A stretch of DNA of 53,243 nt from CAYILR01 sp964364175 (GCA_964364175.1 CAYILR010000030.1:1-53243), one strand, 5' to 3'; counted from the stretch's first letter, positions 36,369-46,454 are shown. Notes: generated by a model not told the origin, from the letters alone. Translations and numbers: made by a program.

Positions 36369-36486
36369 TTCGTGTATATAATATATTGCACTCGCTGAGT
36401 CAATCCTGTTCGTTGAATCTGATTTTTTAACCCACTTAATTAAACTAATAATTGATATTTTTAAACAACTAATGTATAAATCGCCC

Positions 36487-39243
36487 ATGCGTTTTACCCT
36501 GTTCACCGCTGTAGTCGTCTCCTTATTCACCTCATCTGCCTATGCCGATTTGAAGTTTGATCTTCGACCAGACAATATCGACATGGATTCCCTGAACGAT
36601 ATTCAAATCTGGCTGGCAGAAACCCAGGCCAAACTTCCTCCTGCTTTTCAAAAACTCAACAGAACCGTCACCATCGAATTCAACTCAGAACTCCAGGGGA
36701 ACTACCGGGATTTTTACAGCCCCTTCTGTCCTTCCACCTATATTGAACCCAATCGGAATAGCAGCGAAGAGGCAGCCAACGAGTCTTTTTTCGCCTCCCT
36801 CATGCAGACGTTCAGAAAAAAAACGGCCATTCTGGGCCGCACTCTCACACCCCTCATCGGTTTGAGATCGCGCGCGCACGTCATTCAGCTCAACCCTCGT
36901 TTTATCGCAGAAATCGCCTCGGGCGATGATCAATCGACCCAATATCCTTGCGGACACCGCACTTACTACCGTTTGGCGCAGGCTACGCTGCTTCACGAAC
37001 TCATGCACGTTTATGACTTCAGCGGACCTTTGGAAGGAGATCGGATTTCAGATGATACCGAATTTCAGTCCATGGCAGGTTGGTACAAACGAGGCATTCT
37101 TTTCCCCGAATTAGAAGGATCCAATCACCAGACCTTCCGCTTTCCAAAATACGCTCGGACACCTGATCCCTATGAATTTCAAAGCCCAACCGAATCCGTC
37201 GCAGTTCATTTTGAGTATTTCACCATGGATCCGGACTATGCCTGCCGCAAGCCGGTCCTTTATCAATATTTCAAAGATAAGCTGAACTACGAGCCTTATC
37301 CGGGCCGAAGCGCAACTTGCCAAAATTTCTATCAGGTCGCAATTCAAAGCTCCTCGCCAGGCGCCAGGACCGCTATCGAATACTTCAATCTCGATCCTTC
37401 CCGGCTCTACGCAGTCCACTACTTCCTGGCGGACAACGGCAAAGCGATGATGAGCCGCTGGGGCCACTCGATGTTCCGATTGGTTTTCTGCGGCACCATG
37501 CTAGATCCAGTTACGAAAAAAAGAATCCCACGTCCTCTCGGGCCCGATTGTATGCGGGATGTCGGCAACCACTTGATCATCAGCTATCGCGCTCACATCA
37601 CCGAGCCTCAAATCAGCTCGATCAAAGGACTTAACGGAGAGTATCCCTCACAAATGTTCGTGCTCACTCTGGCTGACGTCGTGAAAGAATACACGGTGGG
37701 CGAGTTGCGCGATATTCTCAGCTATCCGTTGGTGCTGACTGACAAACAAAAAAGAAAATTCCTCGACCAAGTCATGGATCAGTACTGGGGATACCAAGGA
37801 AAATATTATTTCATCAACAACAACTGTGCAGTGGAATCTATGAACTTGATGAAAGCTGTATCAGGCCACACACAATTCATGGACGAGAATATTTTCACAC
37901 CCAAAGGCTTGGCAGCAGGATTGAAAAAAGCAGGTTTGCTGAATGATTCATTGTTCGGAAATCTCAAGAACGCTCTCAAGAAAAAGCCCCTCCGCAATCG
38001 CGTCGTGGGCCCGAACAGCCAGACCGAGCGAGTCTACGCCAACACCAACGATCCAGACGACATCCAGCGCGAGATGAAAATCCTGCAATCCGGAGTCCGT
38101 GATCCCAAGAGCAATACGGGTGTCTTCCAAGAGGGCGGGTATTTCTATCGTGCTGCTCATTGGGGGCTCACACAGGATTTTGAAGCACTCAAAGCTATGG
38201 CCACCACCGATTTCAAGGGCAACGGCATCGTCGTTCAAAATACCGGAAACATGCCCTGGGCCGACATCGATACCATGGTTCGAACCTCGACTCCTGAATT
38301 GAGAAAAGGTGTTTACACAAAAATCAAAAATCAATTCATGACTCTTTTTGACACCATTCCGACTCTGTCCACTCAGGATCTCCTCCGAGCTCTTTGGACC
38401 TACAAAATGATGGGGGCCCTCAGAGTCGTATCGGGAGCACTCAAAGATGCTTACTACACCCACCCGAACAATCCTCGTGGCCCATTCAAGACTCCGGACG
38501 ACGAATACATTTTGAATGAACTCAAAAATCTGGATCGGACAGTCATTGATCAAGTGATCAACACGTTTGGAACCATGGACAATGTTGTGATCGTAGATTC
38601 GCTCAAAACACCCAAAACGCTGGGCGAATTGCAGACCTTCACACGCCACCCGGTTTTTCAAACTCCAGAAATCATTCGCGTCATCCAGCATTACGCGCAG
38701 AGCGCTCTTTTCTCGAACCTCAGTCTCCGCACCTTGTCGATCGAGGAATTCATTTTCCAATCCTCACAGACTCAATTCATGAAATCCGTGGGAGAGCGCC
38801 TCTTCTTGAATCCTGCTGATCAACCCGATGGCGAAGGCATGCCAGAAGCAATTCGTATCAAGCTCGAAGGAATGTTTGAGCTGCAAAAGAAAGCTCTGCC
38901 CTGGATGCGCACCCAAGGTGGGTACGGCATCCCTACGGTGCAAGAAGCGCCCAGCTTCACACAGGCAGAGAACATGGCTCTCGCAAAAATGGCTCGCTGC
39001 ACTTTGGGAAAAGTCCAAGAATGGGTTTTCAAAAAATACGAAAAAGAATCCGCTCCTCTGATAGAAGCTGCGAAAAACGTGGGATTCTTGAAGACCGAGC
39101 TCCTGCTGGCCAAATGCGTGAAACGCGGCGACGCTCCCGAGTGTCAGCCCAGACCGCAACCTTCTGCGTCGCCATCACCCACTACTCCAGTCCAGGATGA
39201 GTGCGCCGAGGCCACGACGCAGCCTGACCAGACCCTTCACTAA
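36487..39243 (+). CDS. DUF4105 exported protein with HExxH zincin site
   Basis: About 918 residues. Signal peptide FTLFTAVVVSLFTSSAYA is followed by a domain with LLHELMHVYDF at about 169-179 (HExxH zinc-binding motif), and TESVAVHFEYF further on, which may supply a third ligand. The middle has RWGHSMFRLVF and GKYYFINNNCAVESMNLMKA, the signature of the DUF4105 (Lnb N-terminal-like) family, which contains a Cys/His hydrolase-type site. A helical region and a Pro/Ser tail follow. It is probably an outer-surface or periplasmic hydrolase. An ATG at 36472 would add five residues. Convergent overlap of four bases with the permease gene. Confidence 0.82.
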   Translation: MRFTLFTAVVVSLFTSSAYADLKFDLRPDNIDMDSLNDIQIWLAETQAKLPPAFQKLNRTVTIEFNSELQGNYRDFYSPFCPSTYIEPNRNSSEEAANESFFASLMQTFRKKTAILGRTLTPLIGLRSRAHVIQLNPRFIAEIASGDDQSTQYPCGHRTYYRLAQATLLHELMHVYDFSGPLEGDRISDDTEFQSMAGWYKRGILFPELEGSNHQTFRFPKYARTPDPYEFQSPTESVAVHFEYFTMDPDYACRKPVLYQYFKDKLNYEPYPGRSATCQNFYQVAIQSSSPGARTAIEYFNLDPSRLYAVHYFLADNGKAMMSRWGHSMFRLVFCGTMLDPVTKKRIPRPLGPDCMRDVGNHLIISYRAHITEPQISSIKGLNGEYPSQMFVLTLADVVKEYTVGELRDILSYPLVLTDKQKRKFLDQVMDQYWGYQGKYYFINNNCAVESMNLMKAVSGHTQFMDENIFTPKGLAAGLKKAGLLNDSLFGNLKNALKKKPLRNRVVGPNSQTERVYANTNDPDDIQREMKILQSGVRDPKSNTGVFQEGGYFYRAAHWGLTQDFEALKAMATTDFKGNGIVVQNTGNMPWADIDTMVRTSTPELRKGVYTKIKNQFMTLFDTIPTLSTQDLLRALWTYKMMGALRVVSGALKDAYYTHPNNPRGPFKTPDDEYILNELKNLDRTVIDQVINTFGTMDNVVIVDSLKTPKTLGELQTFTRHPVFQTPEIIRVIQHYAQSALFSNLSLRTLSIEEFIFQSSQTQFMKSVGERLFLNPADQPDGEGMPEAIRIKLEGMFELQKKALPWMRTQGGYGIPTVQEAPSFTQAENMALAKMARCTLGKVQEWVFKKYEKESAPLIEAAKNVGFLKTELLLAKCVKRGDAPECQPRPQPSASPSPTTPVQDECAEATTQPDQTLH

Positions 39244-41069
39244 GTATGCTTGAGGTGGTAGCGAACACTCGTCACTACCTTGCCCTTTTGAAAGGCCAGC
39301 GCAGCTCGAATGAGAAGCGCCGTTTGGTTGTGCAAAATTCGGTGACGCCACTTCGCGGTCACAAATTCTGGGATGATGACTGTCACCATGTCATCATGCG
39401 AAATTTTCTCAACATCGTTGATATAATCAATCAAGGGCGCAATCACAGACCGATAGGGTGACTTCAGGACCACAAAGGGAACCTGGTGCGCCCACTTCAC
39501 CCATTCTTTTTGCACACGCTCGGTTGCCTCGGGATTGATCTCGACATAGCAAGCTCTGACATCATCCGAAATCGACAGCGCGTACCGCAGCGCCTCGATC
39601 ACTCCACGATGAATCCCAGAGATCGGTACAATCACGGTGTGCTTGACCGGAATGAGTTCTTCGGGAGCATCCACGCCAATCAGAGACAATTCCTTTCCGA
39701 CCGAAAGATAATGTCTGTAAATTCGAGTGAAAACAAAAACAAAAAGCGGGATCAAGATCAGAACGATCCATGCACCGTGAGTGAACTTGGAAACCGCAAT
39801 GACCAAAAGAACAATCAGAGTCGTGAAAGCTCCCACGGCATTGACCACCATGGATCGGATCCATCCGGGTTCTTTTTCTCGGTGGTGATGCACAACCATC
39901 CCCATCTGAGACAAAGTAAAGGATGTAAAAACACCAATCGCATAAAGAGGAACCAGTTGATGCGGATCGCCGTGAAAAATCACAATCAACGCCATCGCTG
40001 CCAAACTCAGACCCATCACACCGTTTGAAAAAACCAGACGATCTCCCAAACTCGCCAGTTGTCGTGGCAAGAACCGGTCTTTCGCCAGCAATGAGGCCAA
40101 ACGAGGAAAGCCTGCATAGGCCGTGTTGGCAGCCAAAACCAAAATCAGCATCGTCGAGCCCTGAATCGCATAATAGATCCAGGAATCTCCAAATACTGTG
40201 CGAGTGAGAATCGAAACCACGGTCTCGCCTTCTTTAGGGAGGACTCCAAATCGATGTGCCAAGAAAGTAATTCCGACGAACATCACGACCAACAAAGCTG
40301 ACATCGCCGTCATCGTGATCTTTGCATTGCGATGAACAGGAGCACGGAACATCGGAATCCCGTTTGAGATCGCTTCAATTCCGGTCAGGGCCGAACATCC
40401 TGAAGAAAACGCTCTGAGGAGCAAAAATACAGCGATCTCTGGGTAGACCTCATGCAAAATGGGAGCAGCCGGAATGATTTGACCCGTCATCATTTTCCAC
40501 CAGCCCACTCCCAACAAAAGAAAAATAGAGAGTATGAAAAAATAAGTGGGCGCGGCAAAGATCGTAGCGGACTCCTTCATGCCACGCAGATTCAAAAACA
40601 TAATCACGATGATCGTAGCAATCCCAAGCGCCACATTGTGCTCATGCCACGCAGGAAATGCCGACGTGATCGCTGCAATACCTGCAGCCACTGACACCGC
40701 AACGGTCAAAATATAATCAATCAGCAACGCTGCACCTGCAACCAAACCCGGATAAACGCCCAGGTTCTCATGCGCAACAATGTACGCGCCACCCCCGTTC
40801 GGATACGCATCAATCGTCTGGCGATAGGACAAAGTCAGAATGATAATCAGAATGACAATGGCGATAGCAATCGGCATCGACCAAGAAACCGCAGTCGCTG
40901 CAAACGCAGCTAAGGGCAGCAAAATTTCCTCAGTCGCATAAGCCACCGACGACAAAGCATCCGAAGAAAGCACAGCCAAAGCCTTCAGTTTCGAAATACG
41001 CTGCTCTGCCTCATGCGCCGCTGAGAGTGGTTCGCCAAGAATCACCCGCTTGATGCCAGAAAATCCCAT
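39240..41069 (-). CDS. KimA/YdaO-like APC-family permease
   Basis: 609 residues, about 12 membrane segments and a ~150-residue cytosolic C-terminal domain. LSSDALSSVAYATEEILLPL, YRQTIDAYPNGGGAYIVA and SSGCSALTGIEAISNGIP are the conserved blocks of the KimA/YdaO group, whose characterised member is a K+/H+ symporter controlled by c-di-AMP. Potassium import is therefore likely, but annotation as an amino-acid permease is also common. Alternative start at 41084 adds five residues. Confidence 0.87.
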   Translation of the reverse strand: MGFSGIKRVILGEPLSAAHEAEQRISKLKALAVLSSDALSSVAYATEEILLPLAAFAATAVSWSMPIAIAIVILIIILTLSYRQTIDAYPNGGGAYIVAHENLGVYPGLVAGAALLIDYILTVAVSVAAGIAAITSAFPAWHEHNVALGIATIIVIMFLNLRGMKESATIFAAPTYFFILSIFLLLGVGWWKMMTGQIIPAAPILHEVYPEIAVFLLLRAFSSGCSALTGIEAISNGIPMFRAPVHRNAKITMTAMSALLVVMFVGITFLAHRFGVLPKEGETVVSILTRTVFGDSWIYYAIQGSTMLILVLAANTAYAGFPRLASLLAKDRFLPRQLASLGDRLVFSNGVMGLSLAAMALIVIFHGDPHQLVPLYAIGVFTSFTLSQMGMVVHHHREKEPGWIRSMVVNAVGAFTTLIVLLVIAVSKFTHGAWIVLILIPLFVFVFTRIYRHYLSVGKELSLIGVDAPEELIPVKHTVIVPISGIHRGVIEALRYALSISDDVRACYVEINPEATERVQKEWVKWAHQVPFVVLKSPYRSVIAPLIDYINDVEKISHDDMVTVIIPEFVTAKWRHRILHNQTALLIRAALAFQKGKVVTSVRYHLKHT

Positions 41070-41143
41070 ACTAGTTTTATACACTAGTCTGACGCCCCTG
41101 CTAATGCTTTTTCGCTGGCATCAAAAATGCATCCCTATCGCCT

Positions 41144-41764
41144 ATGATGAAACCACTTCGCATTGGGTTGGCGTTGTTTTGTGTTGCTCTTTCTCCCCGG
41201 ATTTCATGGGCGGACTCTAATTCTACGAATGATGGGTCACGGCTTTCCATCTTTGCAGGGGCCGGCTCGGGGGTGGTAGTGTCCTCAAGGCCAGCCATCC
41301 CATTTCGGTTCAACGCGGGTGTAGAGTATTTTTTTCAAAACTACAGGCGTCTGAGCATCGGCTATGTTTTCGCTGCTCCGGTTACTTCCGAGCAAATCAA
41401 CGTTCGAGGCGTCAGCACCAGCCTCTTTCGAACGATTCATTACTTCCCACGTCTTCGCTTTTTCCTTTTCAATCCAGACTTTACGTCGGGAGGGCTGTCA
41501 CTGAATCTCGCACCCGGAGTTGCCTTTCAACGTTGCGGAGGGCGAGGAATGATGAATTACGGAACTTCGATGTCGTCAGGCACGTATCTCAGTCCGGCAG
41601 TGCAGAGTTCCCTTGAATATCTTTTCAAACTCGAAGATCGCCTTCAACTGGGCCTAGAAGGATCCGCCGAATACATTGCTCCCACCCATGGGTCAGTCGC
41701 TATCCCCAGAACGGTCATCCTATCAGCGATGGTCAACCTTCACTGGGGACATTTTAACCCTTGA
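41144..41764 (+). CDS. Outer-membrane beta-barrel candidate, 206 aa
   Basis: A signal peptide (IGLALFCVALSPRISWA) precedes a strand-rich, Gly- and aromatic-rich body (LSIFAGAGSGVVVSSR, FRFNAGVEYFFQNYRRLSIGYVF) suited to an eight-stranded barrel. No named family is recognised. It is divergent from the permease gene and lies before a small lipoprotein gene on the opposite strand. Confidence 0.7.
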   Translation: MMKPLRIGLALFCVALSPRISWADSNSTNDGSRLSIFAGAGSGVVVSSRPAIPFRFNAGVEYFFQNYRRLSIGYVFAAPVTSEQINVRGVSTSLFRTIHYFPRLRFFLFNPDFTSGGLSLNLAPGVAFQRCGGRGMMNYGTSMSSGTYLSPAVQSSLEYLFKLEDRLQLGLEGSAEYIAPTHGSVAIPRTVILSAMVNLHWGHFNP

Positions 41765-41782
41765 AAGGGGGGAATTGTCTGG

Positions 41783-42118
41783 TCATTCTTTTTCGACAAT
41801 CGTTCCCTCTTCAAACAGAACACCTGAGTCGACCTTCACAACTGAATAATGCTCGTTGAGGATACTCTCCACTTTGCCGTTCCCCACTTTGACTTTTTTG
41901 CATCCACTCGTAGCGGCATCCTGATCAGGACCCTTGAGCGGCGTACACACACTCTTATAAAGAGCGACCTGATCTCCGGGCTTCACTTCGTCGGTCCCCA
42001 TGCAAACATGAGCTTCGCGATCGCTAATTTTCATCGCAACGGATCCCCTCATCAAACCATGCGCACACCCAACGACCGAAAACACTGACACCAAAATCCC
42101 TGCTTTGAGTAAATTCAT
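41783..42118 (-). CDS. Small lipoprotein, 111 aa
   Basis: Lipobox SVVGC with Cys18 as the lipidated residue. The rest is small, with CMGTDEVKPGDQVALYKSVC and VESILNEHYSVVKVDSGVLFEEGTIVEK, an SH3-like pattern of short strands. Three further Cys suggest disulphides. Function unknown. Confidence 0.75.
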   Translation of the reverse strand: MNLLKAGILVSVFSVVGCAHGLMRGSVAMKISDREAHVCMGTDEVKPGDQVALYKSVCTPLKGPDQDAATSGCKKVKVGNGKVESILNEHYSVVKVDSGVLFEEGTIVEKE

Positions 42119-42178
42119 ATTTTTTCACTGCTCCTTGAATGAGAGCAATAGCAAGACCTGTGCCATGTAACTCTGCTT

Positions 42179-43426
42179 TCACTTCCGGGAGTGAGTCTCG
42201 CTTTGTCGAAAAGCCACCACGAGTCCGGACAAAAACGTAATTCCAGCCACAAACCAGACCGCCTCTCGCAAACCCAAGAAATCAGCAGTCACTCCCGCAA
42301 CGACTGCTCCGACCGCGTAGCCCAAATCTCGCCAAAATCGGTAAACGCCCACCGCCGAAGCTCTCCAACTCGGATGGGCCACATCGCCAATCGTCGCCAG
42401 CAAAGTGGGATAAACCATGGCCGTCCCCACTCCAAGGAGCAGTCCACCCAATGCAAAAAACTCAAATGTCGAAGTAGTCGTCGCCGTAATGCAAATCCCG
42501 ATCGCCTGCACCCACATCCCCGAGGCGATCAGCCATTTCCGCCCCCAAACATCCGACAGATGCCCCGTCCAAAGCTGGCAAATCCCCCACGTCGCAGGGT
42601 AAATCGCTGCAAGCCATCCGATTTGCTCAAGACTCAGGCCAACAGTCGCAAACAAGATGGGAAAAAGCCCCCAGGCCATCCCGTCGTTGAGGTTGTTCAC
42701 AAAACCCGCTTGAGTCACCGACGAGAGATTTTTATGGGTGAAAGTCGTTTTCAGAAAAATGTCCCGCTGTGAATGAGATGCTTCGTGTTTTTCGTGGGAC
42801 AGAGATTTGGATTCGTGATCTGCATGATGCCGGGTTTCCCGGATTGCAAAAATGCTCAAAAGAAGCCCAGCAACAACGTAAACTACGCCCAGAAAAAAAG
42901 GCTCCGGACGCAACCCGTAGTGACTCGCGACAAAGCTCGTGGCCAGAGCCGAGCCAGCCACAGCAAGATAGCCCGCGAATTCATTGATCCCCATCGCGAG
43001 CCCTCTTCGCTGAGGACCCACTAGATCAATTTTCATAATCACCGTGGTAGACCAGGTCAGCCCCTGACTGATCCCCAGAAACACATTGGCAAACAAGATC
43101 CATCCCCAGCTGGGAGCCCACATCAGCAGAAAGGGCACAGGAATAGCCACCAGCCATCCGAAAACAAGAATCTGCTTACGTCCGAGCTGATCAGAAAAAC
43201 GACCCGCGAGGTAATTGGTGAAAGCCTTCGTCAACCCAAAAACAACAATGAACGACAAAATCCCCGTGCGCGCCGCCACCGAAAATTCTTTTTCAGCAAT
43301 TTGAGGAAGGATGCTCCGCTCCAAGCCCACCATCGCGCCCACAAAAGCATTCACCAGCACCAACAAAGAAAACTGGATCCTGTTTTCCTTCAGACCGAGA
43401 TGGAGAGGGCGTGTGACAGTACTCAT
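42179..43426 (-). CDS. MFS transporter
   Basis: 415 residues, 12 predicted membrane helices in two halves joined by a charged loop (about 196-230, HADHESKSLSHEKHEASHSQ). Motif A is GRFSDQLGRKQILV (GxxxD/E-R-xGRK/R) and a second GHLSDVWGRKWLIA appears in the second half. Substrate is not readable. The His-rich loop might bind metal, but this is a guess. It is located next to the S8 protease gene. Confidence 0.9.
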   Translation of the reverse strand: MSTVTRPLHLGLKENRIQFSLLVLVNAFVGAMVGLERSILPQIAEKEFSVAARTGILSFIVVFGLTKAFTNYLAGRFSDQLGRKQILVFGWLVAIPVPFLLMWAPSWGWILFANVFLGISQGLTWSTTVIMKIDLVGPQRRGLAMGINEFAGYLAVAGSALATSFVASHYGLRPEPFFLGVVYVVAGLLLSIFAIRETRHHADHESKSLSHEKHEASHSQRDIFLKTTFTHKNLSSVTQAGFVNNLNDGMAWGLFPILFATVGLSLEQIGWLAAIYPATWGICQLWTGHLSDVWGRKWLIASGMWVQAIGICITATTTSTFEFFALGGLLLGVGTAMVYPTLLATIGDVAHPSWRASAVGVYRFWRDLGYAVGAVVAGVTADFLGLREAVWFVAGITFLSGLVVAFRQSETHSRK

Positions 43427-43463
43427 GGGTCCAATTTAACTGATCACACTGACTGAGTGCTGA

Positions 43464-46169
43464 TTATTTCAAAAAATAAATTTCTGGTTCTTCTTGAGTC
43501 GTTGTCGGGGGCGTATTTTTTCCCTGATAGGGCTCGACAGTTTTAAACCGGATGTCAGTGATTTTCTTTGCATCCTTCAATATCGATTGCCCACCATAGG
43601 TTGGCGAATGAGCGAGTATTCTGTCGACGATTTTCTGAGGTGCAAAATCGGGATGAGCATAAATTTCATCATTATTGAGGTTCAGGAGATGCATCTCTTC
43701 AGCAATCTTGCGTGCAAAATACCCCGCAACAGTGGGCGAAGCCATGGACGTACCAGACATGTGTCCTGACTGCTGGCTTCCACCGATGCAAGTCTGCGTT
43801 CTTGAGAATTGAGCAGAATTTGAGGCAACATGTCCAAAAATTCTATATTTTTTCCAAAGACTGTCCAGGCGATCATGTTCAATTCGTTCACTCTCTGAGG
43901 GTTTCCACTTTTCTATGCTGTGAACATAGTTTCTGAATTCCTTATCGTCATCCGGAAGATTGAGTGAAGTACCAAAATTGAGATCAAACCACTGCTCGGG
44001 ACCCGAGCAGTCGGTAGTTTTGATGGTTGAATAAATAGATTCCCCAAATGAGATCACATAGGGAACTGGACTGATGGGGATATTGGTAAATGAGGAGAGC
44101 TCATTGCGTCTACTCATGCTGCCGACACAAACGACGTTTTTGATGTGATTATTGAGAACGAGACTGTCCTCTGTCTCGTATTGAGCAAAATAATCCGACG
44201 AGATATCGCAGGGGAGACCGCTTCTGACATTTCCATCAAGCCACTGACCATTGTTCCCGGCAGCGACAAAAAAGAGAGTATGAGGAGCATACTGCTGAAC
44301 AGCAGCTGCAATCTGGTATTTATAAAATTCAAATCTAAGATAATTGAATATTTTTCCCAATTCCTGAGACTGGCTGACTGTCTCGTAGCCGTCTACTGAC
44401 TTTGAAAAATCAGCACCCAGCGAAATATTTGCAACTTTGATTTTTTGCTGCCCGACATACTTGATAGCAGAAACAATGTCCTCAAAGAAGTAATGATCAA
44501 GACGTTGGTTATTATATTCGTCCAAAAAACCTTGATAAACAAGGCTAGTGAATCGACTCACATAGATCACTCTACCGACAGAGGTTCCCTGATATGGGAG
44601 CTCTGCTGTATCAATGTGTTTGCCCACCAAAGCTTGCAAGCCTTTGAAAACAGCCGGTTTGAGGAGCCACGTTCTGAATTGCCTAAAAAATCCTTGGGGA
44701 TCAGTCAAGCTTGTAATTCTCTCATCTCGATCCTGCTCTGAAGCTGGCGTCTCAGTAATGACCTTGACGGGAACGATATCCACAGACTTGCTCTGTTGAG
44801 TAATGATTCCAGAAACATGGGTTCCATGACTTCGACTAGCGGAGCTGCCCTCATACAAAGGATGATTCAGGTCACGATAGAATTGTTGATAGGCATCCTT
44901 TTGGCGGTCCCACTGAGCCATCTCAACAGAATTACAGCTCAAACCACTGAATCTCTCTCGAATATTGGAAAGAATGTACTGAGCATGGTCGCGAGAGAGA
45001 AGAATTTCCTCTTTGCTATGGCGCTTTGTTTTGTGATGACGATATTCCATAAAACGGTGGGAAAACTGGAACCCTCCCTCTAGAAACGAAAGGTAGCGAT
45101 TGAGCCTTTCTTGAGGTGAAAGCTTCTTGAATTGAGCATACTCAATCTCACTGAGCTGGGCACAATAGTAACTGATAGAACGTTGAATGCCCCCATTCAT
45201 ATATTTTTGATTTTTATGATGTAGGCCATTGAATGTATTTGCTAAATTACCAACTTCACTACTATTAATAAGCGAATGGCGAAGTTGAAAATTAATATAT
45301 GGACGAGAGGTCAAACCTGGATTTTCAATCATTCTCAAATCAGCAGCGTAGTTTCTTAAAAGAGAAGTAAACTGGGTAGCACCATCAAACTCATCCAGAG
45401 ATTGATTGAGAATCTGCATGAAGAGTCCACTGTACTGAAACTTCGATAAATGATCGCTGAAACTGGGGGTGCCATCGTCTTTGATGAGCCAATCAAATTG
45501 AGATAGCTCATCAAAAGCCATGGATGAGCTAAATTTTTCAGCAGAGGAGTGTGAGAATCCGGACAACGAAGTCATAAATGGGCTTACACCATTCAAATAT
45601 GATCCGATGAGTTTCATTGCGCCAAAAACGGTGAAATTATTTCTACTTATTTTATTGAAGAGTGATTTTTTCAGATCAGAATTTGAGTTTAAATTTTTAA
45701 AAAATACATCCAAAAACTGGTCGTTTAGCTTATTCAAAAGCAAAAGAGGGTCATCCACTGCGCCTACAATTTTTCCATTTCGAACACCCTTTGCTCCAAA
45801 CGCAAAAACATCAGGCCTAATCGTATTAGGTGAAGCCCATGAATCCAGGGCCCAAAGATCAAGACCTGCACCCGAGATTTTTCCACTTGAATCACGATCA
45901 AAATGAATATGATTGATCAAATCAGGATGCGTATAGTCCACACCGTTGTCGATCACCGCTACTTTGAGTTTGGCTTCGGTGGTTCGGTGAATTTGGCTTT
46001 CATCAACAGAGGGATTGGAGAGTTGCCTGAAAAGTGAAGGAATCTGTCCATCAGCAAAAATATCCTGTGCTTTTTGTTTGTAGTGCTCCGTTTCGCATGC
46101 GCTACCCCCAAACAAAAGACTGGTTGCAATCAGGAATAGAAATAATCTTTGATCCACACGGTTTTTCAT
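43464..46169 (-). CDS. S8 serine protease lipoprotein with large insert
   Basis: About 901 residues from ATG 46169 (numbering used here). Lipobox LLFGGSAC, Cys25. Subtilisin triad: D74 in KVAVIDNGVDYTHPDL, H448 in SRSHGTHVSG and S808 in SGTSMASP; the oxyanion Asn is in FVAAGNNGQW. Between Asp and His are about 370 residues, against roughly 40 in typical subtilases; the insert is mostly helical and polar. Such lipid-anchored proteases are frequent in predatory bacteria. Upstream in-frame starts at 46178, 46208 and TTG 46217 exist but do not give a better signal. Confidence 0.9.
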   Translation of the reverse strand: MKNRVDQRLFLFLIATSLLFGGSACETEHYKQKAQDIFADGQIPSLFRQLSNPSVDESQIHRTTEAKLKVAVIDNGVDYTHPDLINHIHFDRDSSGKISGAGLDLWALDSWASPNTIRPDVFAFGAKGVRNGKIVGAVDDPLLLLNKLNDQFLDVFFKNLNSNSDLKKSLFNKISRNNFTVFGAMKLIGSYLNGVSPFMTSLSGFSHSSAEKFSSSMAFDELSQFDWLIKDDGTPSFSDHLSKFQYSGLFMQILNQSLDEFDGATQFTSLLRNYAADLRMIENPGLTSRPYINFQLRHSLINSSEVGNLANTFNGLHHKNQKYMNGGIQRSISYYCAQLSEIEYAQFKKLSPQERLNRYLSFLEGGFQFSHRFMEYRHHKTKRHSKEEILLSRDHAQYILSNIRERFSGLSCNSVEMAQWDRQKDAYQQFYRDLNHPLYEGSSASRSHGTHVSGIITQQSKSVDIVPVKVITETPASEQDRDERITSLTDPQGFFRQFRTWLLKPAVFKGLQALVGKHIDTAELPYQGTSVGRVIYVSRFTSLVYQGFLDEYNNQRLDHYFFEDIVSAIKYVGQQKIKVANISLGADFSKSVDGYETVSQSQELGKIFNYLRFEFYKYQIAAAVQQYAPHTLFFVAAGNNGQWLDGNVRSGLPCDISSDYFAQYETEDSLVLNNHIKNVVCVGSMSRRNELSSFTNIPISPVPYVISFGESIYSTIKTTDCSGPEQWFDLNFGTSLNLPDDDKEFRNYVHSIEKWKPSESERIEHDRLDSLWKKYRIFGHVASNSAQFSRTQTCIGGSQQSGHMSGTSMASPTVAGYFARKIAEEMHLLNLNNDEIYAHPDFAPQKIVDRILAHSPTYGGQSILKDAKKITDIRFKTVEPYQGKNTPPTTTQEEPEIYFLK

Positions 46170-46217
46170 AGGCGTCATATGGCGACACCAATTAACACAC
46201 GTAGTCATTTTATTCAA

Positions 46218-46293
46218 TTTTTAAATAATCGTGAGTACTGAGACATAGGTAACAGTTGATACCGGACGACCACGCCGAGACCCATTGAGCATC
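46218..46293. other. Intergenic stretch, possible IS-end remnant
   Basis: Minus strand reads GTTACCTATGTCTCAGTACT near 46232-46251, a string I associate with the ends of some insertion sequences; the assignment is from memory and is weak. Nothing else is evident. Confidence 0.25.
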
Positions 46294-46406
46294 GAAAAAT
46301 ATGTGGGCCATGTTTCCGGAGGATTCCTCCGAATTCGTGGGTCACAGACGGTCTGTCCATGCGAAAACCGGAGTATTCCTCCGGAAACATGGCCCACATA
46401 TTTTTC
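46294..46406. repeat. 113-bp palindrome (MITE-like)
   Basis: Arms 46294-46323 (starts GAAAAATATGTGGGCC) and 46377-46406 are exact inverted copies of 30 bp. The centre is at 46350, where ACAGAC-G-GTCTGT pairs exactly (46344-46356); the remaining 20 positions on each side pair only partly. Each arm end also holds a small CGGAGGA/TCCTCCG hairpin. The two opposite open frames through it are mirror artefacts. It directly precedes the arsR promoter. Confidence 0.9.
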
Positions 46407-46410
46407 TATC

Positions 46411-46454
46411 TTGACATCACTCAACATTTCCATTATTCTAGAACTATGGAAATG
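46411..46454 (+). promoter_or_regulatory. arsR promoter and ArsR operator
   Basis: -35 TTGACA (46411-46416), 17-base spacer, -10 TATTCT (46434-46439). CATTTCCAT (46425-46433) and ATGGAAATG (46446-46454) form a perfect 9-bp inverted repeat flanking the -10 box. The predicted start of transcription is at or next to the first ATG (46446), so the mRNA would be nearly leaderless. Confidence 0.8.

Noticed and set aside
39231..39243. Fusion of the DUF4105 gene and the permease at the convergent overlap
   Set aside because: Opposite strands; a four-base overlap of stops only.
46214..46433. Two minus-strand frames and one plus-strand frame through the palindrome
   Set aside because: They are mirror images of each other, generated by the inverted repeat.
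46359..46445. N-terminal extension of arsR
   Set aside because: It would begin inside the palindrome and upstream of the promoter.
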